A stretch of 41,266 nucleotides of DNA from Patescibacteria group bacterium (GTDB lineage Bacteria > Patescibacteriota > Minisyncoccia > JAHIHE01 > JAGLIN01). Below the pieces are notes generated by a model that was not told where the DNA came from, did not search any database, and worked only from the letters and a program-made list of their open reading frames with translations. Numbering within the stretch: position 1 is the first letter of the stretch; every line of letters begins with the position of its first letter. The translations under genes were made by a program, and so were the position numbers. Below are positions 1 through 9,226 of this stretch, piece by piece. The DNA is taken from assembly GCA_029210775.1 (NCBI GenBank), contig JARGGI010000007.1, positions 1 through 41,266 of the forward strand, given 5' to 3'.

Positions 1-29
1 GTAGAGTGTCAAATCATTATTCACTCTTG

Positions 30-138
30 TGTCATTGCGAGAGAGTTAAGCGACCGAAGCAATCCCATATTTAGCATCACATATATTGCGATTCGTAGTT
101 TATAATAATGTGATTGCCACGATCCGCTCGCAATGACA
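30..138. repeat. Interspersed palindromic repeat, copy 1 (TGTCATTGCGAG...CTCGCAATGACA)
   Basis: 12-bp terminal inverted repeat TGTCATTGCGAG / CTCGCAATGACA; second copy at 2279-2407. Confidence 0.8.
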
Positions 139-273
139 GATTGTTGTCATTCTATTTTTCAAATGAGTAATTACATTCAAACACAACAAAAAATTGAGAT
201 TTAAAACTCAGTTTCCTTATATAAAATCTAAAATTCAAGCTATCTCGCAATGTAATAAACAGAATGTAAATAT

Positions 274-302
274 TTGACAGATAATATCGTAAAATATAGA
301 AT
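274..302 (+). promoter_or_regulatory. Sigma70-type promoter TTGACA-N17-TAGAAT
   Basis: TTGACA at 274-279, TAGAAT at 297-302; same architecture upstream of paralog at 8292. Confidence 0.65.
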
Positions 303-339
303 TATAATTATTAATCAAATCAAATCAAATCTCAACCAA

Positions 340-1185
340 ATGAATGAAGTCAAAAATCAAAAGAATATATTAAATAATAGAAAATGTATTCTAATTGCTG
401 TCATTTTAGCTTTAATCAACATTAGTATTTACTTCTATTTTTCGAATAATAAAGATAAGTCTAATCCTGTTCCAGAAAAACAAGACATTAAAAAAGAAGA
501 AGTTCAAAACAATGAAAATATCACTCCGATCATCCCAGAACGTCCTGAAGAAAAATGGATAACATATACTAACAATGAGTTAGGTTTTTCAATAGAATAT
601 CCTGAGATGGTATATGGTGTATATAGATGTAAACCTCAAAAACCATTTTGGGTTCCCTTGAAAGTTTTTGAGGATAACGAAAATGGAATAGTTTATATCA
701 CGGAGGAATATTATTATGACGATTGGGACAGTGAATTGCAAAATAATTTGGGACCTTGTAAGAAAATTACTAATTCTTTTAAAAAACTAAATGAAGAAAG
801 AAATAATTCAATAGAAGTTAGTGATGATTTTATCGTTTATTCAAATCCGTTCTTAACGCGTGTATTTGTTTTTGAAAATATCACAAATGAAAATGAATTA
901 GATAAATTTATCAAAGACAATTACGGCTCAGAATGTTTTATAAATAATAAATTACAATGGAATCAAAATAATATTTATGAAATTGATATTCAAGGAAAAG
1001 AATCACCAGAAGGAATAAATCCGAAATGTCCTTTAAATTATGTTTACAAGGTTTTATACTCACCTGAAAATAATAAGGCTATGTCGGTAAAACTTGGACA
1101 AGAATGCGGTTTTACAACTGACTATAATTCAAAAGACTATATATGCTATGATAAAAAAATGATTGATAGTTTTGAATTTAATTAA
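340..1185 (+). CDS. Membrane-anchored hypothetical protein, paralog of 8292..9143
   Basis: ORF; N-terminal TM segment; motif YTNNELGFSIEYPEMVYGVY shared with 8292 ORF. ORF-track start (274, TTG) overlaps the -35 box, so ATG at 340 (MNEVKNQKNIL) preferred. Confidence 0.8.
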   Translation: MNEVKNQKNILNNRKCILIAVILALINISIYFYFSNNKDKSNPVPEKQDIKKEEVQNNENITPIIPERPEEKWITYTNNELGFSIEYPEMVYGVYRCKPQKPFWVPLKVFEDNENGIVYITEEYYYDDWDSELQNNLGPCKKITNSFKKLNEERNNSIEVSDDFIVYSNPFLTRVFVFENITNENELDKFIKDNYGSECFINNKLQWNQNNIYEIDIQGKESPEGINPKCPLNYVYKVLYSPENNKAMSVKLGQECGFTTDYNSKDYICYDKKMIDSFEFN

Positions 1186-1195
1186 ATTTTAATAA

Positions 1196-1236
1196 AAAAA
1201 ATGTGGGAGATTGTTTTCTTCCACATTTTTTTATAT
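1196..1236 (+). terminator. Rho-independent terminator
   Basis: AATGTGG...CCACATT hairpin followed by T-run just after stop at 1185. Confidence 0.7.
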
Positions 1237-1292
1237 TCTTTTATTTTGACTTTCAGTTTTTATTTATTCACAATTCAATACCGCAAACTTTC

Positions 1293-1544
1293 TCAGATTT
1301 GCTTTTTCTCTTTCCTAACCAAATAAACAGCGAGACAAGCAAAGAGATAAAACTCTAAAAAAAGCAACATTAGAAATAGAATTTGAAAAATGTTTTCATT
1401 ATAATGCTCTAAGTTTTCAAAACCAACCATATTAATGATTACGCCGTATAAAGCTGATGTCATCTTTCCCCAAATAAAAGATAACGCTAAAAAAACAAAG
1501 AAAATCTTTATTTTCGTTTTAGTAATTTTCAAAAATTGTTTCAT
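1293..1544 (-). CDS. Small membrane protein, unknown
   Basis: 83-aa ORF with two hydrophobic segments. Confidence 0.55.
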   Translation of the reverse strand: MKQFLKITKTKIKIFFVFLALSFIWGKMTSALYGVIINMVGFENLEHYNENIFQILFLMLLFLEFYLFACLAVYLVRKEKKQI

Positions 1545-1598
1545 AGTTTGGTTTCGTTAATGATAATTAATATAAGTTAAGCATAATAATTTAAAAAG

Positions 1599-1632
1599 AG
1601 GAAGGGTTGATTAATTGTCAACCCTCTTTTCT
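1599..1632 (-). terminator. Rho-independent terminator for the 1653..2111 gene
   Basis: AGGGTTGA/TCAACCCT hairpin with T-run on minus strand. Confidence 0.65.
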
Positions 1633-1652
1633 ATTGACTGAGAACATTATTC

Positions 1653-2111
1653 TTACTGAACTATTGCATGAATGTATATTATATTCTCAGTATATGTTTC
1701 GTAGCGGAATCTATAACCAATGGTATTGCTTCCACTATACAGGATTTGAGTTGTTTTTGACCAATAATATTCAACAGCAACTGACCTCCATACGTGCCAC
1801 TGATCATTTGGGTTTGCCATGTCTTTCCACGCAAATTCTATGATGGGTGGACCATACTTTGGATCATCTGGTTTCAGCAAATAAGACAAATCTGCATGCC
1901 AAGTAGAAAACATTCTATTTCCTTGTTGATAAGGATAGAAATTTATTTCTACAGTATCGCCTGGATGAAGCCAAAAACCTGTTTCCTGCCCAGTAATTAG
2001 CGGGGCACGCACTATTTCCGTTGCTTCCGCTGTCGTTGCCATGGCAAACATTGCCACTATTAGCAGTAATAAAACTACTGATATTCTCGCTTTATTTTTC
2101 TTTTTTGTCAT
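1653..2111 (-). CDS. Secreted protein of unknown function with signal peptide
   Basis: ATG preceded by GAGGTGAT; n-region KKKNK, hydrophobic core, cleavage near TTAEA. Confidence 0.8.
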   Translation of the reverse strand: MTKKKNKARISVVLLLLIVAMFAMATTAEATEIVRAPLITGQETGFWLHPGDTVEINFYPYQQGNRMFSTWHADLSYLLKPDDPKYGPPIIEFAWKDMANPNDQWHVWRSVAVEYYWSKTTQILYSGSNTIGYRFRYETYTENIIYIHAIVQ

Positions 2112-2158
2112 TTCATATCACCTCAAGTGATCGTTTTTATATTCACAATTCAATACCG

Positions 2159-2175
2159 CAAACTTGTTAAGTTTG
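2159..2175 (-). promoter_or_regulatory. 5'-leader stem-loop
   Basis: CAAACTTGTTAAGTTTG inverted repeat; counterpart in leaders at 9899-9918 and 11883-11902. Confidence 0.5.
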
Positions 2176-2230
2176 TTTTTTTTGTTTTTATTTTTAACGA
2201 ACTTTTTTATCACCTGCCTCAATATTTTCT

Positions 2231-2261
2231 ATAATAGCAAAAAAAAAATGTAGAGTGTCAA
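2231..2261 (-). promoter_or_regulatory. Poly-T-spacer promoter P1 (TTGACA-N19 with T10-TATTAT)
   Basis: rc: TTGACA CTCTACA T10 GC TATTAT; extended -10 TGC. Confidence 0.65.
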
Positions 2262-2278
2262 ATCATTATTCACTCTTG

Positions 2279-2407
2279 TGTCATTGCGAGAGAGTTAAGC
2301 GACCGAAGCAATCCCATATTTAGCATTACATATATTACAATTTGCAGTTTATGGTCGTAAAATTTCTGCTTTTCGGCAGGCAGTTCCACGCTTCGCTCTC
2401 AATGACA
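2279..2407. repeat. Interspersed palindromic repeat, copy 2
   Basis: Homologous to 30-138; right end diverged (CTCTCAATGACA). Confidence 0.75.
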
Positions 2408-2509
2408 GATTATTGTCGTTTTATTTTTTATATCAGTAATTCAATCTTACACAACAAAAAACTGGGTTTTAGAAACTCAGTTTTTTTATGTTAAAATCTA
2501 AAATTCAAA

Positions 2510-2980
2510 CTATCTCGCAAAATGAGCGAATGCTCGATTTGCTTCTGCCATTTTTTGAACATCTTCTCTTTTCTTCATTGCGTTTCCAGTGCCATTTGTG
2601 ATGTCTAAAACTTCTTCTGCAAGTTTACTTGCCATTGGTTTGCCTTTTTTGTCTTTGGCAGCACCTATCAACCATCTAAAAGCCAATTGCATTCTTCTAT
2701 CACCACGAACTTCCATTGGAACTTGATATGTAGCTCCACCAATTCTTTTTGATTTAACTTCTAAAATCGGAGCAACTTTATTAAAAGCATCTTCAAAAAC
2801 TTCTACAGGATCTTTTTCTGATTTCTCTTTTATAATTTCCAACATACCATAAACAACCTTCGTTGCAACAGTTTTTTTTCCGTCTTTCATTATATAATTT
2901 ATAAATCTTGCAATTAGTGCATTATTATATTTGAAATCAGGCTTAATGCCTCTGTCAATTCTTTTTTTTCTTCTTCCCAT
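2510..2980 (-). CDS. rpsG: 30S ribosomal protein S7
   Basis: MGRRKKRIDRG...; MRKSKRIGGATYQVPMEVR-type core (KSKRIGGATYQVPMEVRGDRR). Confidence 0.98.
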   Translation of the reverse strand: MGRRKKRIDRGIKPDFKYNNALIARFINYIMKDGKKTVATKVVYGMLEIIKEKSEKDPVEVFEDAFNKVAPILEVKSKRIGGATYQVPMEVRGDRRMQLAFRWLIGAAKDKKGKPMASKLAEEVLDITNGTGNAMKKREDVQKMAEANRAFAHFAR

Positions 2981-3021
2981 GATTGTTTATATAAATAAAA
3001 AATTAAAAATCATTTACAAAA

Positions 3022-3441
3022 TTATTTGGAAGCCTTCTTAGCTCCATATTTACTTCTTTCTTGTTTTCTTCCTTCAACTCCTGCAGTATCCAAAACACCT
3101 CTGACAACATGATATCTTACACCAGGAAGATCTTTTACTCTTCCGCCCCTAATCACAACCACAGAATGTTCTTGAAGATTGTGTCCGATACCTGGAATAT
3201 ATGCAGTTACTTCAGAACCATTTGTTAGTTTTACTCTCGCAATCTTTCGAAGAGCTGAGTTTGGCTTTCTTGGAGTTACAGTTCCGACCTTAACACAAAC
3301 CCCCCGCTTGAAGGGATTTCCCCTTTTTGCAGTTGATGGTTTGTTTTTCAAAAAATTAAAATTACGAGCAAGTGCCGGAGTTTTCGACTTCTTTGCAAAT
3401 TTCTTTCTTGATTTTCTAACTAATTGTTGTATAGTTGGCAT
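3022..3441 (-). CDS. rpsL: 30S ribosomal protein S12
   Basis: [14 protein letters not shown]...[20 protein letters not shown]...; internal ATG at 3441 is the family-typical start. Confidence 0.98.
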   Translation of the reverse strand: MPTIQQLVRKSRKKFAKKSKTPALARNFNFLKNKPSTAKRGNPFKRGVCVKVGTVTPRKPNSALRKIARVKLTNGSEVTAYIPGIGHNLQEHSVVVIRGGRVKDLPGVRYHVVRGVLDTAGVEGRKQERSKYGAKKASK

Positions 3442-3760
3442 TGATATTAAATTAAATATTTTTATTATAAAAACAGTTAAAAATAACACAAAAGCAGAAG
3501 TTTGTGTAATTCTTACTTAGTTTATTGATTATCATTTTGATAACCTAAGATTAACAGAAGTTTGAATATATGTCAAGAATACTATTTTTAACTATTTAGA
3601 ACTGCTTATCTTCATCTATTTTTTTTAAAACAATATATGAAATTATTGAAATCTAAATAAATAATTCAACTAATTTAAACCATTTTTCAAATCCTTTCCA
3701 ACTCCTCTTGTCCAAGAAAAGGATAATTAGAGAAAATCAACAAACCCTATTTAATAGCCA

Positions 3761-4405
3761 TTAAAACATCGTGTAAAGCAAATCGGGACTTCCAGTAGCA
3801 AATAAAAACAAAAATATCATTATTGGGATTATAAGTTGAAATCCAAAAATAATAAACAACAACAAAAATATAATCCCATTTTTCTCTAAAACTTCTCTAA
3901 TATTTCGCATTGAATATGGCAAAAAATGAAAAAGAATTTTGGAACCATCTAGAGGAGGAATTGGCACCAAATTAAATATAGCCAATAAAATATTATAAAA
4001 AACAATAAATCCAAACATAATTATTATACTACTGTTAACAGCAGTGCCCTGTAACAACAGTATTCTTATGATAATTCCAAAAACCAAGGCTAATACTAAA
4101 TTGGAAAAAATACCAGCTACAGCAACAAACAATTCTCCATTTTTTTTATCTCTCAAATTATATGGATTATAGGGAACGGGTTTTGCCCATCCAAATATAT
4201 ATCCCGTACCAGAAAGCAATAAAAATAAAGGTAAAATAATTGAACCCATCAAATCAATATGCGGTAAAGGATTTAATGTTAATCGACCCATAAATCTTGC
4301 TGTTGGGTCTCCAAGCCTGTTTGCCATCCATCCATGAGAGAACTCATGAATCACGATTGAAAATATTAGAATTATAAAAATGAATATTTGAAGAATCTCT
4401 GTCAT
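3761..4405 (-). CDS. Site-2 protease family (M50) membrane metalloprotease
   Basis: HEFSHGWMANRLGDPTA motif plus LVPIPPLDGSKIL motif, multiple TM segments. Confidence 0.9.
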   Translation of the reverse strand: MTEILQIFIFIILIFSIVIHEFSHGWMANRLGDPTARFMGRLTLNPLPHIDLMGSIILPLFLLLSGTGYIFGWAKPVPYNPYNLRDKKNGELFVAVAGIFSNLVLALVFGIIIRILLLQGTAVNSSIIIMFGFIVFYNILLAIFNLVPIPPLDGSKILFHFLPYSMRNIREVLEKNGIIFLLLFIIFGFQLIIPIMIFLFLFATGSPDLLYTMF

Positions 4406-4472
4406 ACTTGCCAAATTTAAAAAATTAGTTTAAGATATAATTATTGTTAAATAATAAGTTAATAATATATTT

Positions 4473-4649
4473 ATGAGCAGAACATGTCAAGTTTGTGGCA
4501 GAGGAACAAAGGCAAGCCAATCTAGAAGTCACTCAAATATCGCTACAAAAACGAAACAATATATAAATATACAGACAAAAAAAATTGATGGAGACAAGGT
4601 GAAAGTCTGTGCGAAATGTATCAAAACAGCCGCAAAAAACAAATCCTAA
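4473..4649 (+). CDS. rpmB: 50S ribosomal protein L28 (58 aa; absent from supplied ORF track)
   Basis: MSRTCQVCGRGTKASQSRSHSNIATKTKQYINIQTKKIDGDKVKVCAKCIKTAAKNKS. Confidence 0.93.
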   Translation: MSRTCQVCGRGTKASQSRSHSNIATKTKQYINIQTKKIDGDKVKVCAKCIKTAAKNKS

Positions 4650-4670
4650 ATATTACAATCGTTTACATTT

Positions 4671-4707
4671 TATAAAACAAACGCTAAGATTTAGCGCTTG
4701 TTTTTTA
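4671..4707 (+). terminator. Rho-independent terminator after rpmB
   Basis: ACAAACGCTAA/TTAGCGCTTGT hairpin then T-run. Confidence 0.7.
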
Positions 4708-4718
4708 ATTAGACAAAC

Positions 4719-4991
4719 TTATTTTTCATCCCAAAATTTTTCTGCTTCTTTTTCCATTTTCTCAAGTCTTGTATAATAGTCTGGAAACTCATTCAGATGA
4801 GCAAGCGCAATTTTGCCAGTCATCACAGGATCGTTGTTTGTCACATTTGTATGTGCATCAACAAGACCATGCTCCAATTCAACATCCATTCCCATTCTGA
4901 ATTGTTCAACATTAAACTTGCTCCAATCAATTTTAAGACTATTCCCAACTCTTTCTGCCTCAGCACTTGAAAAATTATTTTTTGTAGACAT
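4719..4991 (-). CDS. Small conserved protein, DUF5661-like
   Basis: FNVEQFRMGMDVELEHGLVDAHTNVTNNDPVMTGKIALAHLNEFPDYYTRL resembles DUF5661. Confidence 0.7.
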   Translation of the reverse strand: MSTKNNFSSAEAERVGNSLKIDWSKFNVEQFRMGMDVELEHGLVDAHTNVTNNDPVMTGKIALAHLNEFPDYYTRLEKMEKEAEKFWDEK

Positions 4992-5013
4992 ACATTTATA
5001 ATTAAATATTTAA

Positions 5014-5445
5014 TTAATTCTTTATAAGCTTAATTCCCAGCCCCGAAATTTTACCACCTGCGAAAACTAAAATGAAAATAAATAGAGACCAAGAAGAAAG
5101 ATTTAAAAGTTTTAAAACAAATTCTTCAGGAATAATTTCTTTGATTTGATTGCCCATTTGATCCTTGATTGCATCTTCAAGTTGTCCCTTCTGCTGAATT
5201 TCTAAACTTTTAAGATAATTAGGATCAGATAATCTTGACTTGTCAATTATAATCCCCTCGTCACTAACTGCTTCAATGTCTTCTTTATTAAGATTAACAA
5301 CACCCTCACTGGTATAAGAAAAAACCTTTGGTGCTTCTTTTTTTGCAGTAAAAATCAGATATGAAAAATATATTCCCCAAAAAATAATCATAAGTCCTAA
5401 GAACAATAATACATAACCCACAATTTTATTTGAACTGTTTTCCAT
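5014..5445 (-). CDS. Two-TM membrane protein, unknown
   Basis: 143-aa ORF, N- and C-terminal TM segments. Confidence 0.75.
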   Translation of the reverse strand: MENSSNKIVGYVLLFLGLMIIFWGIYFSYLIFTAKKEAPKVFSYTSEGVVNLNKEDIEAVSDEGIIIDKSRLSDPNYLKSLEIQQKGQLEDAIKDQMGNQIKEIIPEEFVLKLLNLSSWSLFIFILVFAGGKISGLGIKLIKN

Positions 5446-5599
5446 TTTTTTTGTTTTAAAATTAATTAACTCAATTTACATCTCTATTATAAGCATTAAC
5501 ACATATATTATCAAACAATGTTATCCACTATAAATGTAATTAAGTTTTATAAAAAAGGTGGGATTAATTATCCACCTAAATTTAACATATTGACATTGT

Positions 5600-6070
5600 C
5601 TAATTTAATCCCCTCACGCCTATCTTTTGATTTTCTGTGTACATTTTATCTTGTTTCAATGATTCAGAAAAAATCATTCTTGCGACTTCTTCACCGAAAA
5701 TTAATTCTATTAGATTTAGAACTACTGAAATATCTGACACATTATAATCATCGGGAAGAAGAAAATTTTCAAAAACTAATTCCTTTTTGCCTTCTTTCTC
5801 TAAATTAATTTTTTGAATTCCAATCCTCTCCCATAAAAATGGTATTTTTAGAGAAGATTCACCTCCATATTTCATTGGTAGATTATTAATATCAACAGAC
5901 AAAATACTTTCAATATTTTTTATTTCAATATATTTGAACATTGATATGTCTTCCAATGTTCCAACTACTAAATGCCATTTACCAGAATATATAAATTCAG
6001 TCCAAACTGTTTCTCCTTTGTTTTTTTCCAAAACATTCATCGGTTTTATACCAAATGCCGAGAGTACCAT
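5600..6070 (-). CDS. Hypothetical protein
   Basis: 156-aa ORF, collinear with neighbours. Confidence 0.65.
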   Translation of the reverse strand: MVLSAFGIKPMNVLEKNKGETVWTEFIYSGKWHLVVGTLEDISMFKYIEIKNIESILSVDINNLPMKYGGESSLKIPFLWERIGIQKINLEKEGKKELVFENFLLPDDYNVSDISVVLNLIELIFGEEVARMIFSESLKQDKMYTENQKIGVRGLN

Positions 6071-6132
6071 TTTTGATTTCCTCCTTATTTTTTTTTATTA
6101 TACCAAACAATAATAATTTCACAAGTTTAATT

Positions 6133-6708
6133 TTATCCATTAAAAATGCTTGCTAAAACCTCATTCTTCCCTTCTCCGCTTTTTGCCGAGTAAAAAATAA
6201 TTTTCTTGCCACCCGCCTTTTTGTATATCTCTTTTAATTTTTTACTTCTTTCGCTTCTTTTTAATTTATCTTCCTTATTCGCAACAATTATAAATTCATG
6301 ACCATTTTCATTTAAAATATCAATCATTTCCAAATCAAGCTTCGTGAGACCAACTCTCGCATCAACAATCATAACAATTTTTCTGTTCGCAATTTCAACG
6401 GAAATCAAATACCACAAAATTAATTGTCTAATTTTTTCCCTTTGTTCAAAAGATGCTTTTGCAAAACCATACCCTGGTAAATCAACAAAATAAATTTTTT
6501 CATTAATAAGAAAAAAATTAATCTCTTTTGTCTTTCCTGGAGTTGAACTTGATTTCACTAATTTTTTTCTTCCTACCAAAGAATTTATCACGCTTGATTT
6601 TCCAACATTAGACCTTCCTATAAACGCAACTTGAAGCTTATTTTCTTCTAATATCCTATCCGCTCCAATCACAACTCCCTTCACAAATTCAGCTGATTTA
6701 ATACTCAT
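6133..6708 (-). CDS. engB: Ribosome biogenesis GTPase YihA/EngB
   Basis: GRSNVGKSSVINSL, TPGKTKEINFF, DLPGYGFA, NKEDK motifs. Confidence 0.95.
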   Translation of the reverse strand: MSIKSAEFVKGVVIGADRILEENKLQVAFIGRSNVGKSSVINSLVGRKKLVKSSSTPGKTKEINFFLINEKIYFVDLPGYGFAKASFEQREKIRQLILWYLISVEIANRKIVMIVDARVGLTKLDLEMIDILNENGHEFIIVANKEDKLKRSERSKKLKEIYKKAGGKKIIFYSAKSGEGKNEVLASIFNG

Positions 6709-7892
6709 ATTTTTAATTTAAACATTTTAGATAAACTTTTGCTTTTAACAATTTTCCACCTCACAAGTAAATTAGAAAACAAAAAAGGAACTATAAAATT
6801 AAAGATTACACTTGAAGTAATGATAACTGAATACAATTCAATTCCGATTAGACCTTCTTGAAATAATATTTTTGTGATAATAATACTTGTACTAAACTTA
6901 ACAGAAAGTCCTATACCTAATAAAATTGATTCTTTTTTTCCTAATTCCTTTTTGGTCAAAAAATAACTTGAGACTATTTTCACACTCTTTGTGACTACAA
7001 TAATCAATAGTATTACAAGTGGATATTTAATTAATATATCGACGCTAACAAACATTCCAACCCACAAAAAGAATATTGGTGCGAAAAAACCATAAGAAAT
7101 TGCTTTAACTTCTTTTTCAACTAAATCTAATCTCTTTTGATGCATAAAAGTTTTCAAAGAAATTCCTGCAAGAAGAGCAGCAAGAGGAGTGGCATCAGCA
7201 TAGATTCCAATTCCGAGAAACAAAAACAAAATAAAAATTGAAAAAATAAACATCGTATCAACATTCATAAATCGAAACTGTTCTCCTTCTTGTCTGAAAT
7301 GTACAAATCCAGCAGTCAGTAAAAATAAAATTATAAGAGATATTAAAGTTATGTAAATCCTACTTGGGTCGTGAGAAGTTATTAAAACAGAGACAATAAT
7401 CAATATTAATATTTCAATAATATTACCCGTAACCCCAATGTCAACAATTGCTCTTCCTAATTTTGTCTTAAGCATCCTAAACTCATCTAAAAGAGGAATT
7501 AAAATAACTTCTCCAACAGAAGCAAAAGATAGCGAAACTAAAAATGAAATAAACCAGTCATAAGCAAAAATATAATAAACAATTAAACTTCCAAAAATTG
7601 CTTCAAAAAAAATAATTACAAATGTTGATTTCAAAATAAACCGTTCTTTTTTCTTCAATTCCTGCAAGTTTATTTCAAAACCAACAATAAATAGTAAGAA
7701 ATACATTCCAAGCTCAGCCATAAAAATAAATGTCTGTGAATTTGTGGCAGAACTAAAAGGATTATAAATCGCAAGTAAAAATCCAAAAATTAATGATGCA
7801 AATATCCATGGCACTCTAATTTTTTCCAAAAATCTTCCAAATATAAAAATGAACAAAAAAGCTGTACTGATGAATAAAAATAAATTTTGCAT
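6705..7892 (-). CDS. Cation:proton antiporter (CPA2-like)
   Basis: About 12 TM segments; GIGIYADATPLAALLAGISL and PIFFLWVGM motifs; overlaps engB start. Confidence 0.85.
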   Translation of the reverse strand: MQNLFLFISTAFLFIFIFGRFLEKIRVPWIFASLIFGFLLAIYNPFSSATNSQTFIFMAELGMYFLLFIVGFEINLQELKKKERFILKSTFVIIFFEAIFGSLIVYYIFAYDWFISFLVSLSFASVGEVILIPLLDEFRMLKTKLGRAIVDIGVTGNIIEILILIIVSVLITSHDPSRIYITLISLIILFLLTAGFVHFRQEGEQFRFMNVDTMFIFSIFILFLFLGIGIYADATPLAALLAGISLKTFMHQKRLDLVEKEVKAISYGFFAPIFFLWVGMFVSVDILIKYPLVILLIIVVTKSVKIVSSYFLTKKELGKKESILLGIGLSVKFSTSIIITKILFQEGLIGIELYSVIITSSVIFNFIVPFLFSNLLVRWKIVKSKSLSKMFKLKI

Positions 7893-8001
7893 TTATAACA
7901 AATTAATTAATCTAACTTTATTATATTACTCTAAGGTAAAAAGCACAAACAAAAAAATGGATGATAAATTGCCAATGAAAATTTCCTTGTTATTTATTAG
8001 C

Positions 8002-8093
8002 ATATTATCAAAATGTCATTCTGAGTCTGCCTACTAAACGGGCAAGCTTATCGAAGGATCTCGCGGAAAAAATCTCCTAATATTTGATAATAT
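8002..8093. repeat. MITE-like palindromic element
   Basis: 11-bp inverted ends ATATTATCAAA / TTTGATAATAT around TGTCATTCTGAGTCTGCC...GGGCAAGCTTATCGAAGGATCT. Confidence 0.55.
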
Positions 8094-8164
8094 ATTAAAT
8101 TTGAAATTTTTAGCAATCTACCTTTCGTGATTTTATTTAGAGAATTAAAAAAATCCAATTATTA

Positions 8165-8222
8165 GTAGGCAGGAGTTGAGGAGAAGTTGGAGAGGGTGGA
8201 GAGATTGATGAAATGAAAATAT
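8165..8222. repeat. Partial copy of intergenic module (GGCAGGAGTTGAGG.GAAGTTGGAGA.GGTGGAGAG.TTGATGAAAT)
   Basis: Near-identical to 10346-10397; related to 15324-15360. Confidence 0.7.
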
Positions 8223-8224
8223 AT

Positions 8225-8253
8225 TTGACGAGAAATACTTTAAAATATAGAAT
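8225..8253 (+). promoter_or_regulatory. Promoter TTGACG-N17-TAGAAT
   Basis: Same layout as promoter at 274-302. Confidence 0.6.
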
Positions 8254-8291
8254 GCTAGTATTGATAGTTAAATTATATTTAATAAAATAGA

Positions 8292-9143
8292 ATGCAAATT
8301 AAAAAAAATATATTAGACAATAGAAAATATATTTTAATCGCCGTGCTTTTAACCTTTGCTATTGGCGGAGGAATTTTAAGTTATTTTCTAAACAAAAAAG
8401 TGGCCGTGCCTGTTTCTCAAAAAGAAGATGTTAAAAAAGAGGAGATTCAGAAAGAAGAAAAAACTGCTCCTATTATTCCAATTCAACCAAAAGAAGAATG
8501 GAAAAAATACACTAACACTGAATCGGGTTTTTCAATAAAATATCCCGAGATGGTGTATGGAGTTTATAAATGCTCTCCCAAAAAACCATTCTATGTTCCA
8601 TTAAAAGTGCTTGAGGATAATGAAAATGGAATAGTTTATATTACGCAGGAATATTATTACAAAGCAAAATACGATAGTGAATTAAATGAATATACTGGAC
8701 CGTGTGAAAAAATAATAAATTCTTTAAAATATTTAAACAGTCAAAGAGAAATTATTATAGATATTAATGATAAAGCAAGTCTAAATTATAATTCTTTTCT
8801 AACAAAAGTTTTTATTATAAAAAACATAAAAAACGATATTGAACTGAACAAATTTATCAAAGATAATTATGGTCCAGGATGCTTCGCGGGCGAAAAAGAA
8901 TTATGGAAACAAGTAGGAGTTTACGAAATAAAAATAAAAGGCGAAGACTGGGGTCCAAAAACAGACTTAGGAATTACAAGCTGTCCATGGAACTACACTT
9001 ACAAAATTTTATACGCTCCTGAAAAAAATAAATTGATGTCAGTAAATCTCGGGCAAGAGTGTGGTTTCGGAACTAAATATATTTCAGAAGAATCGTATAA
9101 GTGCTATGATAATGAAATGATTGATAGTTTTCGATTTGAATAA
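8292..9143 (+). CDS. Membrane-anchored hypothetical protein, paralog of 340..1185
   Basis: Shared motifs GFSIKYPEMVYGVYKC, VPLKVLEDNENGIVYIT, LGQECGF, CYDNEMIDSF. Confidence 0.85.
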   Translation: MQIKKNILDNRKYILIAVLLTFAIGGGILSYFLNKKVAVPVSQKEDVKKEEIQKEEKTAPIIPIQPKEEWKKYTNTESGFSIKYPEMVYGVYKCSPKKPFYVPLKVLEDNENGIVYITQEYYYKAKYDSELNEYTGPCEKIINSLKYLNSQREIIIDINDKASLNYNSFLTKVFIIKNIKNDIELNKFIKDNYGPGCFAGEKELWKQVGVYEIKIKGEDWGPKTDLGITSCPWNYTYKILYAPEKNKLMSVNLGQECGFGTKYISEESYKCYDNEMIDSFRFE

Positions 9144-9165
9144 AGATAGTAAGAAATAAAAAAAT

Positions 9166-9203
9166 TGCCGAAGATGATAATTATATCTTCGGCTTTTAAA
9201 TTT
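9166..9203 (+). terminator. Rho-independent terminator
   Basis: GCCGAAGAT...ATCTTCGGC then TTTT. Confidence 0.7.
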
Positions 9204-9226
9204 TTGTCATTCCTCTATTTTCTCAT

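Noticed and set aside
274-339. N-terminal extension of the 274..1185 ORF
   Set aside because: The TTG start is part of a TTGACA -35 box; the paralog starts at the downstream position.
1607-2000. Plus-strand ORFs at 1607..1843 and 1794..2000
   Set aside because: Antisense to a secreted gene with signal peptide, SD, promoter and terminator; no independent support.
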